Source: Amycolatopsis sp. EV170708-02-1
Lineage (GTDB): Bacteria > Actinomycetota > Actinomycetes > Mycobacteriales > Pseudonocardiaceae
DNA: 64,000 nucleotides
Direction of reading: 5' to 3'
Assembly (NCBI RefSeq): GCF_022479115.1
Contig: NZ_CP092497.1
Span: 4,216,001-4,280,000 of the forward strand
Shown one piece after another: positions 53,299-61,790 of this stretch; the first letter of the stretch is position 1; every line of letters starts with the position of its first letter. The position numbers were made by a program, and so were the translations under genes. The notes beneath the pieces were generated by a model. It worked only from the letters and a program-made list of their open reading frames with translations, did no database searches and was not told where the DNA came from.

Positions 53299-54714
53299 AT
53301 GAAGCCTCGGCAGGTTTGGGCCACGATGGTGACCTTGTTCGCTTCAGCGCTGTTCCTCTTCGGCTGCGTCACCTCGGTGGGTGGGAACGCGCAGCCGGTG
53401 GACCCCAACAAGGTCGCCGGGCTTGACATCACCAACGGTCCCAGTGGTGTCAAACCCGGCGCACCCGACGCCGGTCTCCCCGTGGACGGAGGCGACGGCG
53501 GAGAGATCGACCGCCTCGCCGCCAACGCCGTCGCCGATGTCCAGAGGTATTGGCGTGAGCAGTCGCCGGCGGCGTTCAACCGGAAGTTCGAGCCGATAGC
53601 CACCCTCGTGTCGTACGACTCGACCGGAAGCGGGCGGACGATCTGCGGCGCGTCGACCGCCGGCCTGGTGAATGCCTTCTACTGCTCGCTCAACGACGTC
53701 GTTGCCTGGGACCGGGGCGAACTCCTGCCCATGTTCAAGGAGTCGATCGGCGAGACGGCGGTGCTGGCCGTCCTGGCCCACGAAGTCGGCCACGCTCTCC
53801 AGTTCCGCCTCGGCTTGGCACGGGAGACGCCTTCCATCGTGAAGGAACAGCAGGCCGACTGCTACACCGGTGCCTACTTCCGCTGGGTCGCCGAGGGCCG
53901 CTCCCCGGCGTTTCAGGTTTCAACCGGGCAGGGACTCAACGAGGTGTTGACAACCCTGTTCCAGATCCGTGATTCCGCGGGAGTGACCTTCAGCGACGAC
54001 GGTGCGCACGGCAATGCCTTCGATCGGGTTTCCGCGTTCCAGTTCGGGTTCGCCGACGGACCCGCTCGATGTCAACGGATCGACGTCGCGGAGATCGCAA
54101 GCCGGAGCACTCAGGGAATCGGCTCCACCGAAGGTGCCGAGGCGGAGGAGCAGAACCTCCGCCTTGACGATCGGCAAGCGATGAAGGACCTGACCGACAG
54201 TCTGCTCCGTGCTTTCAAGTTGGCCGCTGCTCCGCCACGGCTCACCGCCGGTGTCGACTGTGGGGCGACTACGGTCGACAGCCTCGCCTCGTACTGTTCC
54301 GAGTCGAATCAGATCACTCTCGACCTCGACGGCCTGGTCCGAATCGGAACCCCACCACAGCGTGGCGGGGAAGGCGGCATCGGTGACTTCGCCGCTTTCG
54401 CCGAGGTCGCCTCCCGATACACGCTGGCGGTGCAGCAGGAAGGCGGATTCCGGCTCGACGGTCCCGCCGCCGCGCGACGAACGGCGTGTTTGACCGGTTA
54501 CTGGGCGTCGACGATCGTTGCGGGGAAAGGAAGTACCCTCAGTCTGTCACCTGGGGATCTCGACGAAGCCATCGCCGAGATGCTCGCGCGGGACAGTTTG
54601 ATAGCGGCCGATGTCCGCGGGGAAGCACTCGCCGCCGGTTTCGCCAGGGTGGAAGCCTTTCGCGTCGGCTTCGCATCCGGGCGGCAGGAAACGTGTGGGA
54701 ATACCTATCGGTGA
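53299..54714 (+). CDS. Lipoprotein zinc metallopeptidase (neutral zinc metallopeptidase family)
   Basis: 471 residues. Lipoprotein signal ending FGC (near residue 22). The zinc site HEVGHALQ is at about residues 163-170, followed by KEQQADCYTGAYFRWV, the arrangement of the YpfJ-like putative metallopeptidase family. A second half with several Cys residues repeats a related layout (DSLASYCSESNQITLDLDG) without a metal motif. Anchored outside the membrane. SD GGGAGGG nine bases before the ATG. GTGA-coupled to the DUF4241 gene. Confidence 0.83.
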   Translation: MKPRQVWATMVTLFASALFLFGCVTSVGGNAQPVDPNKVAGLDITNGPSGVKPGAPDAGLPVDGGDGGEIDRLAANAVADVQRYWREQSPAAFNRKFEPIATLVSYDSTGSGRTICGASTAGLVNAFYCSLNDVVAWDRGELLPMFKESIGETAVLAVLAHEVGHALQFRLGLARETPSIVKEQQADCYTGAYFRWVAEGRSPAFQVSTGQGLNEVLTTLFQIRDSAGVTFSDDGAHGNAFDRVSAFQFGFADGPARCQRIDVAEIASRSTQGIGSTEGAEAEEQNLRLDDRQAMKDLTDSLLRAFKLAAAPPRLTAGVDCGATTVDSLASYCSESNQITLDLDGLVRIGTPPQRGGEGGIGDFAAFAEVASRYTLAVQQEGGFRLDGPAAARRTACLTGYWASTIVAGKGSTLSLSPGDLDEAIAEMLARDSLIAADVRGEALAAGFARVEAFRVGFASGRQETCGNTYR

Positions 54715-55379
54715 AGCCCGCGAACATGGCGCCCAAACCGTCGAAAGGGCCACGCCTCATGGAGATGGAAGACCTATTGTGGCGCTTGACCGACAAGTAC
54801 GCGCCCGCCCCGCCGGCGTACTCCGTCGCGTCGAGGCCTACGTGGTTCGATCATGCTGGCGATCTTGTCGTGGTGGACAGCCCGGTAACCTGGGAAACCC
54901 CGTGGCGCACCGAGGGCGGGTTCACCCACCGGCTCCCCGCGGGCAGCCATCCGGTGTATGTGGGCTGGTGCACCGATGCCCCGCTCGGCGAGGACTCCGG
55001 TGCCCTCTGGCCCACTGTCACCTTGGTCGTGATTCCGGTCGCCGATCCCTCTCGGATCGCCGAGGCGGACTGGAACGTCCCGCGCTACCACGACGTCCAC
55101 TTCATCGAGGACTATGCGGTCCTCTGGGGCGAGGAGGCCATGCGCGCGTCGCTTCCCCACGTGGACGGGATGCCTTCCTTCGTCCGAGACGCGTGCGAGG
55201 ACATCCGGGCCAGGGGCCCGCGTCACCGGCCGGTCGCCTGGGCGAACGTGATGCTGGATCGGGAAACCGGTGCGAACGCCTTTGTCTTCCCCGTGCACAA
55301 CGCGGAGTACGTCACCGGCTATGAGATCGTCGATGACAAGGGCGACCTGCTCTGCCTGGTCATGGCTGCGTGCGAATAG
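54711..55379 (+). CDS. DUF4241 family protein
   Basis: 222 residues. The DUF4241 pattern is visible: HAGDLVVVDSPVTWETPW, FTHRLPAGSHPVYVGW, and NAFVFPVHNAEYVTGYEIVDD. No function is established for the family; it is often found near toxin-immunity loci. GTG start overlapping the metallopeptidase stop. An internal ATG (MEMEDLLW) about 16 codons in is an alternative start. Convergent with metX, with a small ATGCGC-GCC-GCGCAT hairpin (55396-55410) between them. Confidence 0.7.
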   Translation: MKPANMAPKPSKGPRLMEMEDLLWRLTDKYAPAPPAYSVASRPTWFDHAGDLVVVDSPVTWETPWRTEGGFTHRLPAGSHPVYVGWCTDAPLGEDSGALWPTVTLVVIPVADPSRIAEADWNVPRYHDVHFIEDYAVLWGEEAMRASLPHVDGMPSFVRDACEDIRARGPRHRPVAWANVMLDRETGANAFVFPVHNAEYVTGYEIVDDKGDLLCLVMAACE

Positions 55380-55442
55380 GGGCATGCCGAGCCGGATGCG
55401 CGCCGCGCATGGCAGTACACCGGTCGGGGCGGCCAGGGCCCA

Positions 55443-56627
55443 TCATCCGTCGAGCAAGCGGCGCACCAGAACGGCGACTTGTGCCGTCTCGATCAGAAAC
55501 CCGTCGTGCCCGTGTCGGGACACGATGCTCGACACTCCGTCGCAACCGGAAACGCCGTCCGCCAGCGCTTGCACGGTGGACGGCAGGTAGAGCCGGTCAC
55601 TCGTGATGGACGCGACGATCGTGGTGGCGGTGATGTGAGCCAGCGCGGCATCGGTACCTCCACGGCCACGCCCGACGTCGTGAGTGTTCTTGGCGCGGGT
55701 CAGCGTGACGTAGCTACCTGCGTCAAACCGCCGCAGCAGCTTGTTCGCGTGATGGTCGAGATAGGACTCGACGGCGAAACGCCCGCCTTCGAGCGGATTT
55801 TCGCGTTCGTTCGCCTGACGCCCGAACCGTTGCGCCAGTTCTGCCTCGCACCGGTAGGAAAGCTGCGCGATGCGGCGGGCGAGGCTCAGTCCTCGGTGCG
55901 GGCCATGGCCGGCCGGCGCGTCGTAGTAGTCGCCTCCGTGCCAGCCCGCGTCGCCGGTGACGGCGGCCAACTGGAGGGCACCCTGCGCGATCTGTTCCGC
56001 CGTGGTGGCGGCGGAACAGGCGAGCAGCAAGAGTCTTGCGACCTTGTCCGGGTGAGCGACCGCCCATTCCAGCGCACGCATCCCGCCCATCGAGCCACCT
56101 ATGACGGCGGCCCAGCGTCGGATGCCCAGTGCCTCGGCCAGCCGCACCTCGGCCTGCACCGTGTCCCTGATGGTGATCGACGGGAACCGGCTTCCCCACG
56201 GCCTGCCGTCTCGCGCGATCGACGCGGGCCCCGTTGATCCCTGACAGCCGCCGAGGATGTTCGGGACGACGACGAAGTACTTCGTGGTGTCCACGGCCAG
56301 CCCGGGTCCGACGATGCCGTTCCACCAGCCGGCCGTCGGGTGGCCGTCGCCCGCGTGTCCCGCGACATGACTGTCCCCCGTCATCGCGTGCTCGATGAGC
56401 ACGGCATTGGACGCGTCGCCGTTGAGCTGTCCCCAGGTCTCGTAGGCGAGGTGAAATTCCGGCATCACACCGGAGCTTTCGAGAACGAGCGGATGGGTAC
56501 TCCTGAACCACTTCCGACGGCCGTACGGATCTCCCGGCCGCCAGGCGCCGGTGACCGGGACCTGGTCGCGCGGACAGCCCCGGCCGCGCGGTGCCGTCCC
56601 GCCTGGCTCCTCCCTGATGGCCCTCAT
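55443..56627 (-). CDS. metX: Homoserine O-acetyltransferase
   Basis: 394-residue alpha/beta-hydrolase-fold acyltransferase of methionine biosynthesis, making O-acetylhomoserine from acetyl-CoA and homoserine. Landmarks: FHLAYETWGQLN, NAVLIEHAMTGDSH, VVPNILGGCQGSTGP, nucleophile elbow GGSMGGMRALEW, Asp in ITSDRLYLP, and His in GHDGFL. Start chosen at 56627, where ATGA overlaps the LysE stop; the residues before the conserved core are a short family-typical extension. Second gene of a two-gene operon with a LysE-type exporter. Confidence 0.93.
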   Translation of the reverse strand: MRAIREEPGGTAPRGRGCPRDQVPVTGAWRPGDPYGRRKWFRSTHPLVLESSGVMPEFHLAYETWGQLNGDASNAVLIEHAMTGDSHVAGHAGDGHPTAGWWNGIVGPGLAVDTTKYFVVVPNILGGCQGSTGPASIARDGRPWGSRFPSITIRDTVQAEVRLAEALGIRRWAAVIGGSMGGMRALEWAVAHPDKVARLLLLACSAATTAEQIAQGALQLAAVTGDAGWHGGDYYDAPAGHGPHRGLSLARRIAQLSYRCEAELAQRFGRQANERENPLEGGRFAVESYLDHHANKLLRRFDAGSYVTLTRAKNTHDVGRGRGGTDAALAHITATTIVASITSDRLYLPSTVQALADGVSGCDGVSSIVSRHGHDGFLIETAQVAVLVRRLLDG

Positions 56628-57220
56628 GTCAGGGCCATCTGCAGTCCCAGCGCGATCAGGACCACGCCGGATCCCAGTCCCACCGCCCGACGCCGACGCT
56701 CGAAGAACGACCGGGCAGTCCGGGTGGACAGTATCGACGCCAGCGATACGTTCCAGATGATCGACGACACGACCACGGCTACCAGCGCGACCAGCCTCGC
56801 CTCGACGGTGGGGACCGCGGTGACCGCGGCAGCGAGGCCGACACAGAAGAACGCGATCGTCTTCGGGTTGACGAGGTTCGTGAGCAACCCTCTCCGAAAT
56901 GCCGCAGACCAGCGAAGTCGTGGAAATACCTGGCCGTCGGCCGGCTGCCGGGCCCGAACGCACGCGGCGAGTCCCACCCACAGGAGATAGGCGGCACCGC
57001 CGATGCGCAACAGTTCACCCAGCCAACGTGTCGTCGTCAGGATCTCTCCCAGACCGAGAAGCGCCGCAGTCGACAGCACGGCGGTAGCGGCCACAATGCC
57101 GAGCGCGGCGGCCACCGCGATACGACGCGGAACGGATGCCGCCATGTTCATGATGAGCGCGAGGTTGGCACCGGGGATGCTCGCGGCGGCGAAGTAGAGC
57201 AGCACAACAGTGGTGACCAT
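56624..57220 (-). CDS. LysE/RhtB-family amino-acid exporter
   Basis: 198 residues with about six hydrophobic helices. SIPGANLALIMNMAAS near the N-terminus is the family signature (PGPN-type), and LLTNLVNPKTIAFF is the second. Exports amino acids such as homoserine, threonine or lysine. ATGA-coupled to metX, so homoserine/threonine overflow or O-acetylhomoserine is a reasonable substrate guess. Confidence 0.87.
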   Translation of the reverse strand: MVTTVVLLYFAAASIPGANLALIMNMAASVPRRIAVAAALGIVAATAVLSTAALLGLGEILTTTRWLGELLRIGGAAYLLWVGLAACVRARQPADGQVFPRLRWSAAFRRGLLTNLVNPKTIAFFCVGLAAAVTAVPTVEARLVALVAVVVSSIIWNVSLASILSTRTARSFFERRRRAVGLGSGVVLIALGLQMALT

Positions 57221-57640
57221 GCGGACCCTACGGACGCCGGGTTCGGCTTGGGAGACTCATTCCGCAGGAGCGGAACTCAAGACTCGGTACGCACGGCAGC
57301 GTGCGGGGCCGGAGAAAGGTCATGCACCGAGTGCATCACGTTGTGCCCCGCCACCGCGCGAAGGTGGGGCTGGACAGGCAGTCATGCCTGCCTGTCCGGC
57401 CACGGCCGGGCAGCCCGCGCGCCGAGTTCCGCGACGACGGCCAGACCAGTCTGGTCACTTGAACGGACATTCGAAGCGATCGGATAAGACGGATTGCCCG
57501 TTTTCGAGGGGCCGTATGCCCGAAAGCACCCAGGGCTTCGCCATCCCTTCGTGGATTCCATCGTGGACCGCACACTTCATGTCAGACCACACTGCCTTGC
57601 CGGAGAGCCGACGAGATCTGCTCCGCACCCCGGAGGTCAT
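57221..57640. other. 420-bp divergent intergenic region with several hairpins
   Basis: Between LysE (minus) and the thioesterase-like gene (plus). Contains CGCACG-N4-CGTGCG, ATGCAC-CGA-GTGCAT (57322-57336) and the strong hairpin at 57372-57397. I looked for a SAM-type riboswitch ahead of lysE-metX and could not recognise one. No gene is supported. Confidence 0.4.
57372..57397. promoter_or_regulatory. Strong hairpin in the divergent metX/thioesterase region
   Basis: GGACAGGCAG, six-base loop, CTGCCTGTCC: a perfect 10-bp stem about 245 bp before the thioesterase-like ATG. Too far from any stop to be an ordinary terminator for a neighbour; may act as an attenuator or as insulation between the two promoters. 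Confidence 0.4.
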
Positions 57641-58342
57641 ATGGACACCGTCTCTCACCAGCGCCTTTTGGTCATAGGCTTCCCGCCTGCCGGTGGATCC
57701 GAAGCCACTTTCCGGGAGATCTTCGGCCTGAAACGGGAATTCGACACGTACGTGGTCAAATACCCTGGAAGAGGGGTCGGTATGGCGGGCTGGGCCACCG
57801 ACACGGGCGCGGTCGTAACGGCCTTGGCCGCGGGCCGCGCGCCAGTGCTGCTCGGAGCGGGTCTTGGCGCGATGGCGGCGCTGGAGACAGCACAGTATCT
57901 GGAAAGCCGCCGACTCCCGCTCGCCGGTGTGGTGCTGATGTCGTCAGTGGCTCCACAATGGCGTTCACTCGCCACCGATCGGGCTTGGCCGGACTCTGCG
58001 CTGATCGATTTCCTCCGCTCCGGCACCGAGAACCTGCCCGCGTCGTTCGAGTCACCCGCCGTGAGTGCCTACGCACTCGCCGCTTTGCGGCGGGATCTCG
58101 AGTGGGAGGACGAGTACCAGGGACCGCGCTACTGGCCCCTGTCCTGTCCGATGACCGTGCTCCGAGGTGAACACGACGTACTCGTGCCAGAGCGGGAAGG
58201 CACCGGGCAATGGGCAATGTGGACGGCAGGGCAGTTCACGTGTCATACGGTGCCCGCGGGCAACCACCGCTTCTTCGCTTCCCCCAGCGGCGCTGGGCCG
58301 GTGCTGGACGCCCTTCGCCGGTTCGTGCCGTCCAGGATCTGA
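57641..58342 (+). CDS. Type II thioesterase-like protein lacking the catalytic serine
   Basis: 233 residues with the fold of external (type II) thioesterases: VIGFPPAGGSEATFRE, then VKYPGRGVG, then the elbow. The elbow reads GAGLG (72-76) where active members have GHSMG, so the nucleophile position 74 is Gly. An acidic residue (GEHDVLV) and a His (GNHRFF) remain. ATG at 57641 with CGGAGG upstream. It sits ten bases before the A-PCP gene, where a thioesterase normally edits mis-primed carriers; with no serine it is more likely a binding or structural partner, or a dead enzyme. Confidence 0.8.
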   Translation: MDTVSHQRLLVIGFPPAGGSEATFREIFGLKREFDTYVVKYPGRGVGMAGWATDTGAVVTALAAGRAPVLLGAGLGAMAALETAQYLESRRLPLAGVVLMSSVAPQWRSLATDRAWPDSALIDFLRSGTENLPASFESPAVSAYALAALRRDLEWEDEYQGPRYWPLSCPMTVLRGEHDVLVPEREGTGQWAMWTAGQFTCHTVPAGNHRFFASPSGAGPVLDALRRFVPSRI

Positions 58343-58351
58343 AAGTGACCG

Positions 58352-60151
58352 ATGAGCGATTCGACCACCTTGCACGCCACGATCATCGACCGCTGGACAC
58401 AACAGGTCGCGGCCCATCCGGAGGACGTCGCGCTGCACTGGCGAACCAAAAGCTACACTTTTGGTGAACTCGGCGAACTCGTCGACCAGATGGCAAGCTG
58501 GCTGCGGACACACTGCTGCAAATCGGGTGACGTCGTGGCCACGACGTTGCCTCGTTCGGCCGAGGCGATCATCGCCCAGCTGGCGATCATCCACGCCGGG
58601 GCGACACATCTCGCGATCGATCCCCGGGGAGCGCCGGGGCGAACGTCGGCGATTCTTCGCGATGCCAAGCCCGCCTATGTCCTCGACTACGCCAGGTGGC
58701 AGTTGGCCATGGACGACCTTTGGCGGCCGCCACAACGGCATCGCGAACAGCCGCGGCCACGATCGGGTGCCAACGCCAATACGGTGGCCACCCCTTCTTC
58801 AGCCGCGTATCTCGTGTACACCTCCGGGTCCTCCGGTGCACCCAAGGGCGTGCTTGTCGAGCACCGGAGCCTGGCGAATCTGCTGCTCGAGCACGAACGC
58901 CATCTCTTCCCGCTCGCCACGCAGGCCGCCGGGCGCCCGCGCCTGCGCGTCGCGCATGCCATCGCCTTGTCGTTCGACGCGGCTTGGGACCCTCTGTTGT
59001 GGATGGTCGGCGGGCACGAGCTGTACCTGCTCTCCGACGAGGTCCGCGCCGACGCAGCGCTCATGGACCAGGCGATCCTCGACAACGCGTTGGATGTCGT
59101 CGAGGTCACCCCGGGGCTTGCAGGGCAGCTTGTCCAACGCGGTCTGTTCCACCTGTCGCACGCCCCCTCGCTCCTGCTCACCGGCGGTGAAGCTGTCGGT
59201 CAAGGACTCTGGACGGAGCTGGCCGCCGCGCCTCGCACGGTCGCGATCAACCTCTACGGGCCCAGCGAATGCACTGTTTTCGCCACCTGGGCGAGGGTCG
59301 ACCGGTATCCCCGCCCGGTCATCGGGCACCCGATCGCCGGAACGATGTGCCAGGTCGTGGATGCCGAGGGCAGGCCACTGCCGGACGGCTCGGTGGGCGA
59401 ACTCGTGCTCAGCGGAACCTGCGTGGCCCGGGGTTACCACGACCGGGCCGAGCTGACCGCCGAGCGGTTCTCCGCAGTGTCCGATATGGAGGGTGTGTGG
59501 CGCAGCTATCGAACCGGCGACCTGGTCCGCCGTTCGGCCGACGGAGCGCTGGAGTTCCACGGTCGCGCGGACCGGCAGGTGAAGATCCGCGGCCACCGGA
59601 TCGAGCTGGGTGAAATCGAAGCCACTCTGCTGGCCCATCCCGATGTCGACCAGGCCGTCGTCAAACTCCGTGACGATGCCGGTTCGTCGGATCTTGTCGC
59701 CTACGTCGTGGGGCCCGACGACGGCGTGCTCCCGGACCTTGAGCTGAAGGAGTTCCTCGCGGATCGTCTTCCCCAGGTGATGATCCCGGCGGTTTTCCTC
59801 CGAGCCGGCGAACTGCCACTGACATCCCATGGCAAGGTGGACTTCGACGCTCTGACGCTGCCTCCGCGGTCGCCTGCGTTCACCCCGCCCGACCCCCTGC
59901 GCGGTGAGCTGGAAGCGCGGCTGGGGAAGGCATTCTGTTCCGTTCTCAAGCTCGATCGCATCGGTCGCAACGATTCCTTCTTCGACCTCGGCGGGCACAG
60001 CCTGCTCGCCGCCGTCATCGCGGAGAACCTGCGCCGTGACGGTGTCGCCTGCACTTTGCCCGACATCATGGGCAACCCCAGAATCGCTGACCTCGCGAAG
60101 GAGCTTGGCGCCCTTGCCTGTCGAGGGGCCCCGGCAAAAGAGACCGCATGA
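58352..60151 (+). CDS. Free-standing NRPS adenylation-PCP didomain
   Basis: 599 residues. Adenylation domain: A3 LVYTSGSSGAPKGV, A4 SFDAAWDPLLWMVGGHE, A5 NLYGPSECT, A7 YRTGDLVRR, A8 GRADRQVKIRGHRIELGE, A10 LTSHGKVD. C-terminal carrier domain with DLGGHSLLA (phosphopantetheine Ser near residue 550). There is no condensation domain. Such didomains load one amino acid for tailoring in trans, as NovH does with tyrosine for beta-hydroxylation. The A4 stretch is of the FDAAWDPLLWM type; substrate not assigned. Immediately preceded by the thioesterase-like gene and ATGA-coupled to a flavoprotein stub. Confidence 0.9.
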   Translation: MSDSTTLHATIIDRWTQQVAAHPEDVALHWRTKSYTFGELGELVDQMASWLRTHCCKSGDVVATTLPRSAEAIIAQLAIIHAGATHLAIDPRGAPGRTSAILRDAKPAYVLDYARWQLAMDDLWRPPQRHREQPRPRSGANANTVATPSSAAYLVYTSGSSGAPKGVLVEHRSLANLLLEHERHLFPLATQAAGRPRLRVAHAIALSFDAAWDPLLWMVGGHELYLLSDEVRADAALMDQAILDNALDVVEVTPGLAGQLVQRGLFHLSHAPSLLLTGGEAVGQGLWTELAAAPRTVAINLYGPSECTVFATWARVDRYPRPVIGHPIAGTMCQVVDAEGRPLPDGSVGELVLSGTCVARGYHDRAELTAERFSAVSDMEGVWRSYRTGDLVRRSADGALEFHGRADRQVKIRGHRIELGEIEATLLAHPDVDQAVVKLRDDAGSSDLVAYVVGPDDGVLPDLELKEFLADRLPQVMIPAVFLRAGELPLTSHGKVDFDALTLPPRSPAFTPPDPLRGELEARLGKAFCSVLKLDRIGRNDSFFDLGGHSLLAAVIAENLRRDGVACTLPDIMGNPRIADLAKELGALACRGAPAKETA

Positions 60152-60273
60152 CGGAGCCGGCCGAGTACGCCGATGTCGTGGTGATCGATGGTGGCCCGGC
60201 GGGCATCGGCCGCGGCCTCACTCGGGCGGGAAAGGCGTGGGCCGGCCTGCAGACGAGCCGGCGGACATCTTGA
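60148..60273 (+). pseudogene. Truncated FAD-dependent oxidoreductase (41-codon stub)
   Basis: ATGA-coupled to the A-PCP gene. Reads MTEPAEYADVVVIDGGPAG and then a short unrelated tail before a stop at 60271-60273. The first 20 residues are the start of an FAD dinucleotide-binding fold (beta strand plus GGPAG), as in flavin halogenases and amino-acyl-PCP oxidases. No downstream frame continues the enzyme, so this is the remnant of a deleted third gene of the operon. Confidence 0.6.
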
Positions 60274-60437
60274 GGCTTCCCTCGTGTGGTGCCTCGGGAG
60301 TGAGAGATGTCATACGTGTCGCCCGCAAGAACGGGACGTAGGGATACGGGTCGAAGCCTGGAAGGGCAAGCCTGTTTTCAGGGCCCAGGACGTGTGCAAA
60401 ATTGGCGTTGAATTGCCACCGCTCAAGGAGTTCACGC

Positions 60438-61046
60438 ATGACAACGTCCGTCCCTTCACCTTCGACCGTCGTCGAGTGGCGCGAGTTCCTGCGCCGCTAC
60501 AATTCCGAATTCCTGAACTCGAGTTACCTGCGCCGCGCCGAAGCAGAGGGGCGAGCAAAGTGGTTGATGACCGAGGGCCAACGGCAGGCTGGGTGGCTGG
60601 GCCACGAGCCGGCGAGTGAGGAAGCGATTCTTGCCACTGAAGCGCGTCTCGGTGTAGCACTGCCGCCGACCTACCGGAACTTTCTGCTGGCCGGCAACGG
60701 CTGGAGCTCTATGGCCTACTCTCTCGACTTGGTCAAGGTCGAGGAGATCGGCTGGTTTTCCGAAGCGGATCCCGGACTCCTCGCAGCGTGGTCGGAGCCA
60801 GGGATGGAGGACTTCGCCGACTGGGTCACCCTGTTGAAGCGATGTGTGCTGATCTCGAACGACGACGGTGGCAGCGGTGGCAATTGGCTCCTGCATGTGG
60901 ACGGCAACGCGGAGAACAGCGAGTGGACCGCATACGAGTGGTGGCCCGGCGACGGGAGTGATCCCGAACCCTTCGACAACTTCGCCGTGCTGGTGGACAG
61001 CCTGTGGAAAGCCACCGCTGAACCCGAAGACAAGGATGTCGTCTGA
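60438..61046 (+). CDS. SMI1/KNR4 (SUKH) family protein
   Basis: 202 residues. EAILATEARLGVALPPTYRNFLLAGNGW is the SUKH core, preceded by EWREFLRRYNSEFL and followed by VEEIGWFSEADPG and LISNDDGGSGGNWLLH. Family members are frequent immunity proteins for polymorphic toxins, but no toxin gene is near. The ATG at 60438 is preceded by AAGGAG. It resembles the SUKH protein at 38527-39078 in overall layout. Confidence 0.85.
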   Translation: MTTSVPSPSTVVEWREFLRRYNSEFLNSSYLRRAEAEGRAKWLMTEGQRQAGWLGHEPASEEAILATEARLGVALPPTYRNFLLAGNGWSSMAYSLDLVKVEEIGWFSEADPGLLAAWSEPGMEDFADWVTLLKRCVLISNDDGGSGGNWLLHVDGNAENSEWTAYEWWPGDGSDPEPFDNFAVLVDSLWKATAEPEDKDVV

Positions 61047-61337
61047 CCGGGTAGGGTCCGCCTGCCCTCCGCGGCCGCGCTGAGAAGCGAGGGCCCCAAT
61101 GAGTCGCTTTGCGGTGCACTCGTCGGTGAGTTGCGTGTGCCACCTTCGAAGACCGACCTCCTTTTGGGGGCCGGGTAGCAATTATTCCTGTCGCCGATTG
61201 CCTTATTGGCTAGGTTTGTGTTCCTGTTCGGGCAATTTGGTGGGTTGTGGCTGTGTATTCGGTTGGTCCGAGTGAAGGCTGGGTCACTTTTTTGGTGGTT
61301 CGGTGAACCGTTGGGTGGGCTGGTTCGTCTATGGGGT

Positions 61338-61790
61338 ATGACGTATTTTTCGCCGGAGTTTCCGGTCATGGACGGTCGGCGTGTGGTGAGTCGCCGGTTT
61401 ACCTTCATTGTGGCTGATCGGGATGGGCGGCCGCCTGTTGTCGATGCGAGTTTGCATTATCGGGACGATGATCCTTACGCGATCGCGATGGTTCTCGATG
61501 GTGGGCCGGCTGGGCCTGTCGAGTGGACGTTCGCTCGTGATCTTCTTGTGGAGGGGCTGGTGCAGGCCGCGGGGCTGGGGGATGTGCGTGTCGCACCCGC
61601 GGTGGAGGTCGCGGGTGCTGCCGCCATCGAGCTCACCAGTCCGGACGGCACTGCCACACTGCTCGGCTCGTCGGACGAGCTGGCGGGCTTCCTGCGTTCG
61701 ACGTTCGCTGTCGTCCCTGTGGGCTGCGAAGGCGACCACCTTCCCCTGGACGGGGCCCTGGCCGCGCTGCTGCGCAGCGAGTCACACTAG
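61338..61790 (+). CDS. SsgA-family sporulation/cell-division protein
   Basis: 150 residues with the SsgA-like pattern: ASLHYRDDDPYAIAMVLDGG, VEWTFARDLLVEGL, and a C-terminal FLRSTFAVVPVG. SsgA-like proteins (SALPs) of sporulating and filamentous actinomycetes control septum placement and wall remodelling, partly through FtsZ. The upstream 200 bp are notably T-rich on this strand and include GGTTC-GGT-GAACC at 61297-61309. Monocistronic. Confidence 0.85.
   Translation: MTYFSPEFPVMDGRRVVSRRFTFIVADRDGRPPVVDASLHYRDDDPYAIAMVLDGGPAGPVEWTFARDLLVEGLVQAAGLGDVRVAPAVEVAGAAAIELTSPDGTATLLGSSDELAGFLRSTFAVVPVGCEGDHLPLDGALAALLRSESH

Noticed and set aside
57221..57350. Possible SAM riboswitch ahead of lysE-metX
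   Set aside because: The reverse strand was compared by eye with SAM-I and SAM-IV conserved cores and no match was found; hairpins present are simple dyads.
61297..61309. GGTTCGGTGAACC dyad upstream of the SsgA-like gene as an operator
   Set aside because: Arms of only five bases in a repetitive GGT-rich stretch; too short to claim.
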